NCBI GenBank assembly: GCA_017883415.1
Contig: JADGNR010000005.1
Location: forward strand, 1-37,165
Length of the DNA stretch: 37,165 nucleotides
Reading direction: 5' to 3'
Source: Bryobacteraceae bacterium
GTDB taxonomy: Bacteria > Acidobacteriota > Terriglobia > Bryobacterales > Bryobacteraceae
Shown in pieces: positions 1-8,316 of the stretch. A program made the translations under genes and the position numbers. Below the pieces are notes generated by a model. That model searched no databases and had not been told where the DNA came from. It saw only the letters and a list, made by a program, of their open reading frames with translations. The first letter of the stretch is position 1, and each line of letters starts with the position of its first letter.

Positions 1-253
1 GCAGCTTGAATACCGCTTCCGTCGGCGTCAGGAATAAGGCGTACCCGTCGCCGCGGGAAAGGAACTTCACCGCGCTCGCGGTCTGCCCCTGGTTCGCCTC
101 GAAGCTGAGCGGAGTTTGGGCCACTTGCAGTCTGGCCTTGGCCGCACCCGGTTGCGCCGCCTGCGAGGGGGCCGCCTTCGAAGCCGCTGTTGCCGCCAGG
201 GCCATTACGGCCAAACTGCTGACACATAAAGAGATCCGAATAGCCTGATTCAT
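1..253 (-). CDS. N-terminus of SBBP/DUF7948-type secreted surface protein (truncated by window edge)
   Basis: Reading the minus strand from ATG at 253 gives 84 residues with no stop before the window edge, so the gene continues to the left. Residues 1-25 form a signal peptide ([20 protein letters not shown] then alanines). After a short linker comes [10 protein letters not shown], then [20 protein letters not shown]. This is the typical opening of the DUF7948 domain found at the start of large SBBP-repeat, beta-propeller-like surface proteins of Acidobacteria; that family knowledge is the basis of the call. The repeats themselves would lie outside the window. No strong ribosome binding site is visible. 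A copy of the ~38-bp upstream motif ends 17 bp before the start codon. Confidence 0.72.
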   Translation of the reverse strand, partial: MNQAIRISLCVSSLAVMALAATAASKAAPSQAAQPGAAKARLQVAQTPLSFEANQGQTASAVKFLSRGDGYALFLTPTEAVFKL

Positions 254-270
254 AAAGAACTTTCATACAG

Positions 271-306
271 GTAAGCGACACCGGGAAGGAAAATGACTCA
301 CGCCGG
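271..306 (-). promoter_or_regulatory. Upstream motif, copy 1 (direct-repeat operator or promoter candidate)
   Basis: On the minus strand this reads CCGGCGT, 15 bp beginning GAGTCATTTT, CCGGTGT, then CGCTTAC. The two CCGGYGT units start 22 bp apart, about two helical turns. It points at the truncated surface-protein gene and ends 17 bp before its ATG. The same arrangement recurs at 420-457 and 3043-3080. Its function (operator, alternative-sigma promoter or RNA leader) cannot be settled from sequence alone. Confidence 0.6.
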
Positions 307-419
307 TTGCAGGCCGCAGGCGTTTTTCGCCATTGTGCCGCGGCGCCAAGTTGCTCGCAGGCGCGCGCGCCCGCTCCGCGAGCGGCCCGGGAGGGGGGGC
401 GCAGAGTCGCGTTGCTCCG

Positions 420-457
420 CCGGCATGAGTCATTTTTCCTCCCGGCGTCGCTTTATC
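420..457 (+). promoter_or_regulatory. Upstream motif, copy 2
   Basis: The sequence is CCGGCAT, 15 bp beginning GAGTCATTTTTCC, CCGGCGT, then CGCTTTATC. The half-sites start 22 bp apart, as in the other two copies. It points at the GH10 gene and ends about 103 bp before its ATG, which leaves room for a 5' untranslated leader if this is a promoter or operator. Confidence 0.62.
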
Positions 458-560
458 AAATAAGGGTCATTATGCGGCGGGTCTGGCCTCTACTGCGCCG
501 TGGGTGTCGTTCGTTGCAGCGGACACCAATTGTCGATTCGCGATTTGGAGGACGGCTGGT

Positions 561-3029
561 ATGCGAAGGCCTAACAGTTCATTGATGGTGATCCTGATGT
601 TTGTGACTGCGCTATGCGGGCAGACGCCGCAGCCGCACGCCGGCTGGAAGCTGGTACCGGGCGGGGAGGATCTCATCACCAATGGCTACTGGGATCAATG
701 GCCATTCGTGAGCGCGCCGGCCACTGTTCAAGTGAGCAACGGCGTGTTCACTGCTACCGCCTCAAGCGCATATCTTGGGTCCACCAACCTCCTGGCGCCC
801 TATCTCGAAACCAAGGGCGATTTCGGTGTGGTGGCGACCATCCAGACCGGTCCGGGACTGAACGGGAACATTACCCTGTCCGGTTCGCTGCAGACCGGCA
901 CGCAATACTGGCAGGGGCAGACGGTAGTCCAGTTCGGCGCCGACAACAACGGGAACTATCAATTCATGTACTGGGATGGCACCCAGTCCAGCCCGGCGCA
1001 ATACAAGCTTCTCAAAGGGTTCGGGACACCCCCAACCGGGACGTTGACGATGGAACTGCTCCACCAGCAGGGGCAGTTCTTCGTCTATTTCAACGGTGTG
1101 CCGTACGGGCCGCTTAACGATCCTGGCTTGTTCACCCTCGGGGCCGTAATCCCCGGTTTCAGCCTCGCTCCCAATCAGCAAATGAAGCTGACCCAACTGG
1201 CGTTTGAGGTCCCATCGGGCGACACGAGCGCGCAATTGATCGCGCCCGCCGGTGTGATTCCCTACGTCCACCGCGGTGACTCACTGGGCTCACTGGCGGC
1301 GGTGACGGGTCGCACCTTCGGCACCACGGTGTCGACTCAGCAACTCTCGACCGGCCGTTACACGTGGGGGAGCCTGGGCCTCATTGGCGGGGCGCCCGAT
1401 CCTACATTCGCACCGAAGGTAATGGGGGAATTCAATTCGCTCGTCGCAGCGGAGATGTACTATTTCATGACCGAGAAGGCCCAGGGGTATTTTACGTTCG
1501 GCACCGGCGACGCGCTACTCGCCGGCGCCAGAGCCAATGGGAAGACCGTCCACTGCCACAATCTGGTCGGCCCGAACATCTACCTGCCGGACTGGGTAGT
1601 GAACGGGAAGTTCACCTCCGACCAGCTCACGCAAATCATGAAAACTCACATACAGACCGTGATGGCGCGCTACAAAGGCCAGTGCGAGTCCTGGGACGTG
1701 GTGAATGAAGCTCTGAATCTGGACGGCACGGTGAGCACCACCGCCAACATCTGGGCGCAAACCATCGGGCCCAGCTACATCGACATTGCCTTTCAGACGG
1801 CGCACCAGGCGGATCCCGGTACGAAGCTGTACTACAACGACTACTATGTCGAGAATCAGACAGCTAAGACCACGGGTCTCTACAATCTGGTGGCCGGCAT
1901 GCAGCAACGCGGCATACCCATCGACGGAGTGGGTTTGCAATGCCACTGGAATGCCAGCGGCACCGGTCCGGGCTCGGTCCCCAGTCACGACAGCATGGTT
2001 GCCAACATGGCGCAGTTGGCCAAGATGGGGCTGAGCGTTCGGCTTTCAGAACTGGACGCCAAAATCCTACTGCCGGCCTCTGCCGCCGACGCGGCGAATC
2101 AGGCGGCCGCTTTCAGCACCACCGTACAGGCGTGCCTGGACAGCCCGAACTGCGTTTCGATCGCGGTCTGGGGAGCGGACGATGCCGTGTCGTGGATTCC
2201 CAGTACCTTTCCCGGTTACGGCGCCGCCACATTATTCGATGAACATTTCCAACCCAAGCCCGCCTACACCAGCGTGATGAATACCCTGCGTACGGCGGCC
2301 CTCGCCGTTCCCACCGCGCCGAAACTCACCGTTCCGGTAATTGGGAACGCGGCCAGTTATGCGAACCAGGGAGTGGCCCCGGGCGAAATCGTCACTATCT
2401 TTCCCAGCAATGTCGGCCCGGACACATTCACCGGCACCGGACTGGACGCTTCCGGAAAGGTCTGGACCCTGATTGGGGGAACCCGCGTGTGGTTCGACGG
2501 CATCGCAGCGCCCATGGTCTACGCGGTCAAGAATCAGTTGTCGGCGGTGGTCCCTTATGAGATCGCCGGGCAGACCTCGACCCAGGTTCAAGTGGAGTAT
2601 AACGGCATCCGCTCGGTGGCCGTGGCCGTTCCGGTGCTGCCGGCCGTGCCCGGAATCATTACCACCAATTCCCAGGGAACGGGACAGGCGGTTGCCGCCA
2701 ACCAGGACGGCAGCCTGAATTCGGCGTCGAATCCGGCGGAGCGCGGGAGTGTCGTCATGCTGTACGCCACCGGGGAAGGTCAACGAGATCCCGCGGGGGT
2801 GACGGGTGTGCTGGCCCCGGCGTTTGACGGGCCGGTCCTGACGCCGGTCCTCAAGGTAGGGGGCGAAGTGGCGCACCTCGGCTACGCAGCATCGGCTCCC
2901 GGGTATGCAGGGCTGATGCAAATCAACCTGACGATTCCGCAGGGGGCTCCCACGGGCGGCGCCGTGCCGGTGAGCCTGACGATTGGAACGGCCGAAAGCC
3001 GCGCGGGCGTCACGATTGCGGTGAAGTAG
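561..3029 (+). CDS. Secreted GH10 endo-1,4-beta-xylanase-like protein with TIGR03437-type C-terminal domain
   Basis: This 822-residue exported glycosidase probably cleaves xylan or a related beta-1,4 glycan outside the cytoplasm. The start at 561 is chosen because GGAGG (547-551) lies 9 bp upstream and a signal peptide follows (MRRPNSSLMVILMFVTALCG); a frame open from 504 lacks these. Residues ~25-210 look like a beta-sandwich carbohydrate-binding or LamG-like region. Residues ~225-575 are the GH10 barrel: acid/base E383 in WDVVNEA, nucleophile E497 in LSELDA, plus GVGLQCHW and VWGADDAVSW. The rest resembles the TIGR03437 domain (GNAASYANQGVAPGEIV onward), characteristic of Solibacter exported proteins. 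The usual GH10 LVWHxQ segment reads LVGPNIYLPDW, so the -1 subsite may be altered. A copy of the ~38-bp motif lies upstream. Confidence 0.85.
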   Translation: MRRPNSSLMVILMFVTALCGQTPQPHAGWKLVPGGEDLITNGYWDQWPFVSAPATVQVSNGVFTATASSAYLGSTNLLAPYLETKGDFGVVATIQTGPGLNGNITLSGSLQTGTQYWQGQTVVQFGADNNGNYQFMYWDGTQSSPAQYKLLKGFGTPPTGTLTMELLHQQGQFFVYFNGVPYGPLNDPGLFTLGAVIPGFSLAPNQQMKLTQLAFEVPSGDTSAQLIAPAGVIPYVHRGDSLGSLAAVTGRTFGTTVSTQQLSTGRYTWGSLGLIGGAPDPTFAPKVMGEFNSLVAAEMYYFMTEKAQGYFTFGTGDALLAGARANGKTVHCHNLVGPNIYLPDWVVNGKFTSDQLTQIMKTHIQTVMARYKGQCESWDVVNEALNLDGTVSTTANIWAQTIGPSYIDIAFQTAHQADPGTKLYYNDYYVENQTAKTTGLYNLVAGMQQRGIPIDGVGLQCHWNASGTGPGSVPSHDSMVANMAQLAKMGLSVRLSELDAKILLPASAADAANQAAAFSTTVQACLDSPNCVSIAVWGADDAVSWIPSTFPGYGAATLFDEHFQPKPAYTSVMNTLRTAALAVPTAPKLTVPVIGNAASYANQGVAPGEIVTIFPSNVGPDTFTGTGLDASGKVWTLIGGTRVWFDGIAAPMVYAVKNQLSAVVPYEIAGQTSTQVQVEYNGIRSVAVAVPVLPAVPGIITTNSQGTGQAVAANQDGSLNSASNPAERGSVVMLYATGEGQRDPAGVTGVLAPAFDGPVLTPVLKVGGEVAHLGYAASAPGYAGLMQINLTIPQGAPTGGAVPVSLTIGTAESRAGVTIAVK

Positions 3030-3042
3030 GCGGCGGCAATAA

Positions 3043-3080
3043 CCGGCGTGAGTCATTTTTCCGTCCGGCGTCGCTTTATC
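3043..3080 (+). promoter_or_regulatory. Upstream motif, copy 3
   Basis: The sequence is CCGGCGT, 15 bp beginning GAGTCATTTTTCC, CCGGCGT, then CGCTTTATC. The two identical heptamers start 22 bp apart. It differs from copy 2 at only a few positions although the flanking DNA is unrelated, so the motif itself appears to be conserved. It starts 13 bp after the GH10 stop codon and ends 42 bp before the PEP-CTERM start codon, giving that gene its own candidate control site. Confidence 0.65.
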
Positions 3081-3122
3081 GATTGAAGTTGAGAATTCGA
3101 AAAACTCTTGGAGGATTTCACA

Positions 3123-3806
3123 ATGACGAGAATCGGGCTAATTGCGGCCGGCGTGTTTCTGCTCCTATTCGCCGGCACGCCTTCCCGGGCCAGCACCGTG
3201 CTCTACGACAACGGCGTGGGCAGCGGCACCTTAGGTAGTTCGAGTATTTCGTTCGGCAACATACAGACTGATACTTTTACCCTGACAGGGGCATCTATCC
3301 TAACCGGGGTGGACCTCGGACTCTGGGTTCACACCACCATCCCTGCCGATTCCCCGGCCTCTCTCAAATGGCGCATTACCCCTTCACTGCCAGACGACTT
3401 CAACCTTGGCCCGCTTGGTACTACAGCCGTCCTGACGGGCTTCCAGTTTTGCAGCGGATGCGCCACGGACGGTACGAACGCTTTTGACATCTACGCGTCC
3501 AGTTTCTCGCTCCCCAATCTCGCGTTAGACGCCGGAACTTACTTCCTGACGCTCGATTTCGGGGAGACGGCTGGCTTTGACTCACTGTTTTGGGACGTCA
3601 ACAACGGTCCGTCCATAGCCTATCGGAACGGCGCGAACCTGGCGGGCAGCATCACGTTGACTCCCGGCAGCAATTCCGACACGTTCGATATTCGCGGGGA
3701 CCTGGTGGCTCCTCCTACGACGACTCCCGAGCCCGCCAGCACCGCCATATTCCTATCCGGCCTGGCGCTGGTGGCCGGCCTCGCCCGCCGCAAGATGCGC
3801 GCCTAA
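3123..3806 (+). CDS. PEP-CTERM sorting-domain protein
   Basis: This is a 227-residue exported protein of unknown binding role. GGAGG at 3110-3114 with an 8-bp spacer fixes the ATG at 3123. Residues 1-22 are a signal peptide (MTRIGLIAAGVFLLLFAGTP). The mature part is rich in Ser, Thr, Gly and Asp, fitting an extracellular beta-rich domain. The C-terminus shows the complete PEP-CTERM signal: PEPAS, a hydrophobic helix (IFLSGLALVAGLA) and a basic tail (RRKMRA). In this family the signal is recognised by an exosortase for cell-envelope sorting; no exosortase gene is in this window. The gene follows the GH10 enzyme but has its own upstream motif copy. Confidence 0.88.
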   Translation: MTRIGLIAAGVFLLLFAGTPSRASTVLYDNGVGSGTLGSSSISFGNIQTDTFTLTGASILTGVDLGLWVHTTIPADSPASLKWRITPSLPDDFNLGPLGTTAVLTGFQFCSGCATDGTNAFDIYASSFSLPNLALDAGTYFLTLDFGETAGFDSLFWDVNNGPSIAYRNGANLAGSITLTPGSNSDTFDIRGDLVAPPTTTPEPASTAIFLSGLALVAGLARRKMRA

Positions 3807-3834
3807 CCAGGCTGACCCGGGCTCGTGGCCGCGC

Positions 3835-3854
3835 GCCGGCCCGTCCTGGCCGGC
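3835..3854 (+). terminator. GC-rich hairpin after PEP-CTERM gene
   Basis: A perfect 7-bp stem (GCCGGCC/GGCCGGC) with a 6-base loop lies about 30 bp past the stop codon. No T run follows, so factor-independent termination is uncertain. It may instead protect the 3' end or be a chance result of high GC. Confidence 0.35.
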
Positions 3855-3965
3855 TTCGCCATCCGAATGATTCCGGCATCCGGCCGCGCTTGCGCAACGT
3901 CGACCGGCAAACGCGGTACGACATTGTAACGGATAAACAGGCCCTGAAACCTGATATCATGCTGT

Positions 3966-4616
3966 GTGTGTAACAGCACTCCAGTGGATCAGGGTGGCCC
4001 ATCCGGCCCTGCCGCCGACAGCGGCATTACCCAGTTGTTGCACCAGTGGAGCGACGGGCGTGACGATGCTTTTCGCGAACTGTTGCCCCTAGCCTATGAC
4101 CGCCTTCGGCGCATGGCCTCCGCGCGCATGCGCCTGGAGCGGCCGGATCATACCCTCCAGCCGACCGCGCTGGTCGGGGAACTGTATCTGCGGCTTGTCG
4201 CGGCGAAGCTGACCGACTGGAAGGACCGGGAACATTTTTATAGATTCTGCGCACGAGCAATGCGCTCGATCCTCACCGATCACGCCAGAGCGCGCCTGCG
4301 CGCGAAGCGGCGGGTCGAACTGGCGCTTCCGCCCACGGAAGACATCCGCTGGCTGGGGTCGCGGGAAGAAGATGCCTTCGATTTGGACCGCGCCTTGTCG
4401 CGGCTCGAAGAGTTCGATCCCCGCAAGGCAAAGATTATCGAATTGCGCGTCTACCTGAGTTGCACGGCCGAAGAGACCGCGGGCATCCTGCACCTGTCCA
4501 AAGCGACGGTCGACCGCGATATGAGGTTGGCGTGCGCCTGGCTCTGCCGCGAGCTTCGGCCCGAAGTAGCGCTTCCGGGCCGGGCGGCGAAGTCTCACCC
4601 GGTGGAAGGCACCTAA
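3966..4616 (+). CDS. ECF-family RNA polymerase sigma factor (Sigma70_ECF / Sig-70_X6 type)
   Basis: This is a 216-residue cytoplasmic sigma factor. Region 2 is visible in ITQLLHQWSDGRDDAFRELL and YDRLRRMASARM, followed by TLQPTALVGELYLRL and HFYRFCARAMRSILTDHARA, which are hallmarks of the ECF subfamily common in Acidobacteria and Planctomycetes. Region 4 has LSCTAEETAGILHLSKATVDRDMRLA, a helix-turn-helix for -35 recognition. The GTG start at 3966 is not backed by a clear ribosome binding site; GTG at 3984 is an alternative. Its stop codon abuts the ATG of the kinase gene, so the two are almost certainly co-transcribed. No anti-sigma gene is present, and the kinase is the likely regulatory partner (inference). 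Confidence 0.88.
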   Translation: MCNSTPVDQGGPSGPAADSGITQLLHQWSDGRDDAFRELLPLAYDRLRRMASARMRLERPDHTLQPTALVGELYLRLVAAKLTDWKDREHFYRFCARAMRSILTDHARARLRAKRRVELALPPTEDIRWLGSREEDAFDLDRALSRLEEFDPRKAKIIELRVYLSCTAEETAGILHLSKATVDRDMRLACAWLCRELRPEVALPGRAAKSHPVEGT

Positions 4617-7067
4617 ATGGACCAGCACTGGCGGCGCGTGGAGGAGTTGTTTCATTCCGCGCTCGAACAATCCGACGCCGAGCGCGAAACCTGGCTCGCT
4701 TCGCAAGCCGGATTCGATCCGGCGGTGCGCGAGGAGGTGCAGTCCCTCCTGGCCGCGGACCGGAGGCATGGCGAACTCAGCGCGCGGACTGCTGTCGACC
4801 GGCAGGATGAGGCCGCCGACGAGACCTCCAGCGATTCGGCGCCCGGCGCCGGGCAATGCTTTGGTCCGTACCGGACGGAGCGTTTGCTCGGCTCGGGCGG
4901 CATGGGCGCGGTCTATCTGGCGCGGCGCGCCGACGGGCAGTTCGACCAGACCGTCGCGCTTAAGGTGATGGCCCCGCACCTGGCCAGAGAAGAATTCGCA
5001 CGCAGCTTTCGCAATGAGCGGCAGTTGTTGGCTTCGCTCGCTCATCCCCATATCGCCCGCCTGCTGGATGGCGGCGTGGCGCCCGGCGGCGATCCGTACC
5101 TGGTGATGGAGTACATCGAGGGCCAGCTTTGGAATCGGTACTGTGCCGATCGTAAGCTGCCGGTGGATGCCCGCATCCGGCTTTTTCTTCAGGTGTGCGA
5201 GGCCGTGGAGTTTGCGCACCGGAACCTGATCGTCCATGGCGATCTGAAACCCGCCAACATACTCGTGACCGCGGACGGCACGGTCAAGCTGCTCGATTTC
5301 GGCACTGCAAAACTGGTGCATGATCCGGAGGGAAGAGTCACTCAGTTCGCATCGCTGACTCCGCGTTATGCAAGTCCGGAGCAGCTTCGCGGCGAGCGGG
5401 TCAACACGCTGAGCGACGTGTTTTCGCTCGGCGTGATCCTCTACGAATCCCTGACCGGCGCCTGGCCGTTTGGCGACCCGGAATCGACGGCCGGCACCGT
5501 GGATCGCGCCCTGCACGGACGGGAAGCCGGCGCGCCCGCGCAGGCGCTGTCGGAAGGCGCGGCGGCGGAGCGGTCCGCCAGCCGGGACCGTCTGCGGCGC
5601 CAACTCCAGGGAGATTTGTCCACCATTCTGCTGAAGATGCTCGAGAGCGAGCCGTCCCGGCGGTATGGCTCCGTGCGTGAGGTGAAAGAGGATCTGGAGC
5701 GGTTCTGCCAGGGCCGCCCGGTGCAGGCGCGGCCGCATACCGCCTGGTACACCGCCCGCAGGTTCGCGGCACGGAACTGGCCCGCGGTATTAGCCACGGG
5801 CCTGTCGGTGGTGGCGCTGACGAGCCTGACCATCGTCTCCGTTTATCAGTCCGCGCAGGCGCGGGCCCAGGCCGCGCGCGCCCAGCGGGTGAGCGAATTC
5901 GCGAAGAACACCTTCCTTTCCGCCACCTCATCCTGGGCAAGCCCTCTGCATGGGAAGCACGACGCGATTCAGTTCCGCGACATTCTGGACAATGCCTCCA
6001 CCCGGCTGGGACAGGAACTGGGCACCGATCCCGCGGCCGAGGCCGATCTGCGCTCGACCCTGGGTGTGACCTATGCGGTGCTCGGGGAACCGGCCCAAGG
6101 GGAGGCGCAACTGCTGCTCGGGCTGCAACTGGTGCCGCGGATTCCTCGCGGCGGCCCCAGAATTGCAGCCGATCTCTATGCGAATCTGTGCGATGCCCGC
6201 GCCTTTCAGGGCCACTACGCGGACGCGCTGGCCGCATGCCGCCAGGCGGTGGCGCTCTATCGCGTGATCGACCACGGCGTCCTAGGCTCCGTACTGCACG
6301 ACAGCGCCTACATGGCGGTGAACGCCGGGGAACCCTTGGCGGACGCCGAAAGCATGTACCGGGAAGCGCGGCGATTCCCCCGTACGAACCAACCGGCATT
6401 CGCGGCCGTCAACGATAGCCGGCTGGGAATGCTGCGCCTTCGCCAAGGCGATCTGGCGGGCGGCGAGCGCATTCTGCTGGATGCCGAGCGGGTGCTGCGC
6501 GGCAATGGCGAGCCGATGGTCGAGCTGGTTCCGGTTCTGTACGCCCGTGCGTTTGCCGAGGATGTGCGGGGCCGTTATGGGGAAGCCGTCCGGCTGATGT
6601 CGGAGGCGCTCGATCTGGTCACCCGCAAGCGGGCGGCGTTCATGGAGCCGGACGAAAGGGCCCTGCAGCTGGCCGCGTATGAGGCGCTCGCCGGAAATCG
6701 GAATGCGCTTTCCCGTCTGCGCGACGTCGAGCAGCGTCTATCGTACACAGCCGTTGCGCCGGTGGACCGGATCCGTCATCATCTGTTCGCCGGGATGGTG
6801 GAAGCCCGCTGCGGATCGCGAGTCGCCGCCGAACAGCACCTGCGCGCGGCTCTCGCCACCCAGGAAAAGGAAATGAACAGGCAGCCGGATCTCAGCGTCG
6901 AGATTTACGTTCGCCTGGTGGAGTTGTTGCGCGCCTCGGGCAGGGAGGAGGAGGCCGCCGCGCACGCCCGCCAGGGCCTGCTTGCCGCCGCGCGGGCATA
7001 CGGCAGCTACTTTGCGGGGCATCCCTTCGTGGTCGAGATGCAGAACAGTCTCAAGCCGCGCCGGTGA
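4617..7067 (+). CDS. Membrane-anchored Ser/Thr protein kinase with TPR-like C-terminal region
   Basis: The protein has 816 residues. Residues 1-80 are a helical N-terminal segment usual in kinases paired with ECF sigma factors. The kinase domain spans ~83-370: glycine loop GSGGMG (92-97), Lys116 in VALKVM, catalytic HGDLKPAN (207-214, Asp209), DFG (227-229) and TPRYASPEQ (248-256). The usual Arg before the catalytic Asp is Gly208, making it a non-RD kinase. One transmembrane helix lies near 390-415. The remaining ~400 residues are Ala- and Leu-rich helical pairs resembling tetratricopeptide repeats, probably on the outer side. It starts directly after the sigma-factor stop codon, suggesting that sensing feeds into that sigma factor. 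Its substrate is unknown. Confidence 0.88.
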   Translation: MDQHWRRVEELFHSALEQSDAERETWLASQAGFDPAVREEVQSLLAADRRHGELSARTAVDRQDEAADETSSDSAPGAGQCFGPYRTERLLGSGGMGAVYLARRADGQFDQTVALKVMAPHLAREEFARSFRNERQLLASLAHPHIARLLDGGVAPGGDPYLVMEYIEGQLWNRYCADRKLPVDARIRLFLQVCEAVEFAHRNLIVHGDLKPANILVTADGTVKLLDFGTAKLVHDPEGRVTQFASLTPRYASPEQLRGERVNTLSDVFSLGVILYESLTGAWPFGDPESTAGTVDRALHGREAGAPAQALSEGAAAERSASRDRLRRQLQGDLSTILLKMLESEPSRRYGSVREVKEDLERFCQGRPVQARPHTAWYTARRFAARNWPAVLATGLSVVALTSLTIVSVYQSAQARAQAARAQRVSEFAKNTFLSATSSWASPLHGKHDAIQFRDILDNASTRLGQELGTDPAAEADLRSTLGVTYAVLGEPAQGEAQLLLGLQLVPRIPRGGPRIAADLYANLCDARAFQGHYADALAACRQAVALYRVIDHGVLGSVLHDSAYMAVNAGEPLADAESMYREARRFPRTNQPAFAAVNDSRLGMLRLRQGDLAGGERILLDAERVLRGNGEPMVELVPVLYARAFAEDVRGRYGEAVRLMSEALDLVTRKRAAFMEPDERALQLAAYEALAGNRNALSRLRDVEQRLSYTAVAPVDRIRHHLFAGMVEARCGSRVAAEQHLRAALATQEKEMNRQPDLSVEIYVRLVELLRASGREEEAAAHARQGLLAAARAYGSYFAGHPFVVEMQNSLKPRR

Positions 7068-7078
7068 CCGTACCCGGC

Positions 7079-8257
7079 CTATCGCGCCGCGGCCGCGCCG
7101 GCTGTGAACTGCCTTTCCATGCGACCTAAGATGGCCGCCGCGATGCGGGCGTTCGCCCGATGATTGACGTGACAGAAATCGAGATAGAACTCCTCGCCCG
7201 CCGGACGATCGTCCAACACGCCGGAGAGGTCGAAGCCCCCGGCCGCCAGCGTCTCTTCCCGCAGCATCGGATACCCCGCGGTGAACGCCGTTTCCAGGCC
7301 GTTGGGGTTGAGGTAGAAGTTATTCGCCAGGGCCGCTTCGTAAGCGGTCCGCCGCGCCGCCCCATAAATCTCCGGTTGCAGAAAATGGACGAAGGCCGCG
7401 CCTCGCTCGCCCGCTAAGCGGCTCGCCTCGGCGATGTTTTCGCGAAAGACCGCGGCGGTCTCGCGGGCCAACCCGGCCACCCTTCCCGGATCGTGGAGAT
7501 GGGGGCTCGCCACCAGGTTCCTGCGGTTCATGATGTTGCCCAGGATGGTGCCCACCAGCGCGGAGTAGCCCTGGAGCCGGGATGCCAGATACTTGGCGTT
7601 GATCCGCACCAGCAGCGCCTTGAGCGGTCCCGCGCCCTGCAATTGTCTCCGGTTTTCTCCCGCCACCCACCCGCGCGGATCGCCGTTGTAAATGCCCTGG
7701 ACGATGTCGTTCACTCCATCGAAAAAAATGACCGCGTCCCCCGGCCGCACCGCCAAAGTCCGGAGAAGCTCCAGTTGCTGGGCCGTAGTGACGGTGATGG
7801 AGCCGTCGTTCTCCACCTGCCAGTAGCCGGGCCGCCGCTCGTTCAGCAACCGCTGCAAATGGCTGGCGATGGTCTCCCCGTCCGGAACTTCCCCGCTGTA
7901 GATGGCCGAGCCGCCCAGCAGCCACACGCGATGTTCCGGCGCCGCCGGGGAATCGGTGGTGCGGCGCCGGCCCTTCTCGACGTTGAAATACCTGCCGTGA
8001 AAATCGCCGGGGAATATGAGCCGCGTATGCGGCCGGATGAACCAGCCGTTCGGCTCCCGGAACATCTCGTCGACGAACTGCGGGCCGTAGTACCAGGCGC
8101 CGCGGTAGGGTGCGGGTTCCCCCGCCCGGAATGCATACTGGTTGTTGGGCGGCTGCGGATACAGATGCCGGTATAGGCGGGCGCCCCCTTCGAGCACCAG
8201 GAGACTTGCCAGCGCGCTGAGGCAGACCAGTCCCGCATTGAGGAGCCGCTCACGCAT
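7079..8257 (-). CDS. Membrane-anchored SGNH/GDSL-type hydrolase or O-acyl esterase
   Basis: This 392-residue protein has one N-terminal transmembrane helix (residues ~7-24, LNAGLVCLSALASLLVLEG), which would anchor an extracytoplasmic domain. SGNH hydrolase blocks are visible: GGSAIYSGE with candidate nucleophile Ser117, FFDGVNDI (Asn183), and DFCH (Asp360, His363) near the end, matching the DxxH block. Such enzymes remove or transfer acyl groups on glycans or lipids. ATG at 8257 is chosen because it leads directly into the anchor; a TTG at 8299 is an alternative and neither has a good ribosome binding site. It lies 59 bp behind the oxygenase gene on the same strand and ends 11 bp from the convergent kinase gene. 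Confidence 0.75.
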   Translation of the reverse strand: MRERLLNAGLVCLSALASLLVLEGGARLYRHLYPQPPNNQYAFRAGEPAPYRGAWYYGPQFVDEMFREPNGWFIRPHTRLIFPGDFHGRYFNVEKGRRRTTDSPAAPEHRVWLLGGSAIYSGEVPDGETIASHLQRLLNERRPGYWQVENDGSITVTTAQQLELLRTLAVRPGDAVIFFDGVNDIVQGIYNGDPRGWVAGENRRQLQGAGPLKALLVRINAKYLASRLQGYSALVGTILGNIMNRRNLVASPHLHDPGRVAGLARETAAVFRENIAEASRLAGERGAAFVHFLQPEIYGAARRTAYEAALANNFYLNPNGLETAFTAGYPMLREETLAAGGFDLSGVLDDRPAGEEFYLDFCHVNHRANARIAAAILGRMERQFTAGAAAAR

Positions 8258-8316
8258 GGGAGCCGCGAGCGGAGCGAGCCGCCTTCCCCCGCACCCCAAC
8301 CCCCAGTCCCCAGCCC

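Larger units (their letters stand above)
254..560. other. Divergent intergenic region between two secreted-protein genes
   Basis: About 300 bp separate the minus-strand surface protein from the plus-strand GH10 gene. Apart from two outward-pointing copies of the ~38-bp motif, the centre (about 310-420) is very GC-rich, with short self-complementary stretches such as CGCTCCGCGAGCG near 371-383. No convincing small gene was seen; the open frames across it lack ribosome binding sites and recognisable protein character. Confidence 0.5.

Noticed and set aside
6-248. Plus-strand open frame of 80 codons at the left edge
   Set aside because: It is the antisense of the signal peptide and DUF7948 start on the minus strand, which has clear protein character.
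504-560. Upstream extension of the GH10 gene by 19 codons
   Set aside because: No ribosome binding site there, and the signal peptide with GGAGG places the start at 561.
4089-5738. Minus-strand frame of about 550 codons
   Set aside because: Shadow of the sigma factor and kinase; the composition is rich in Arg, His and Gln without domain motifs.
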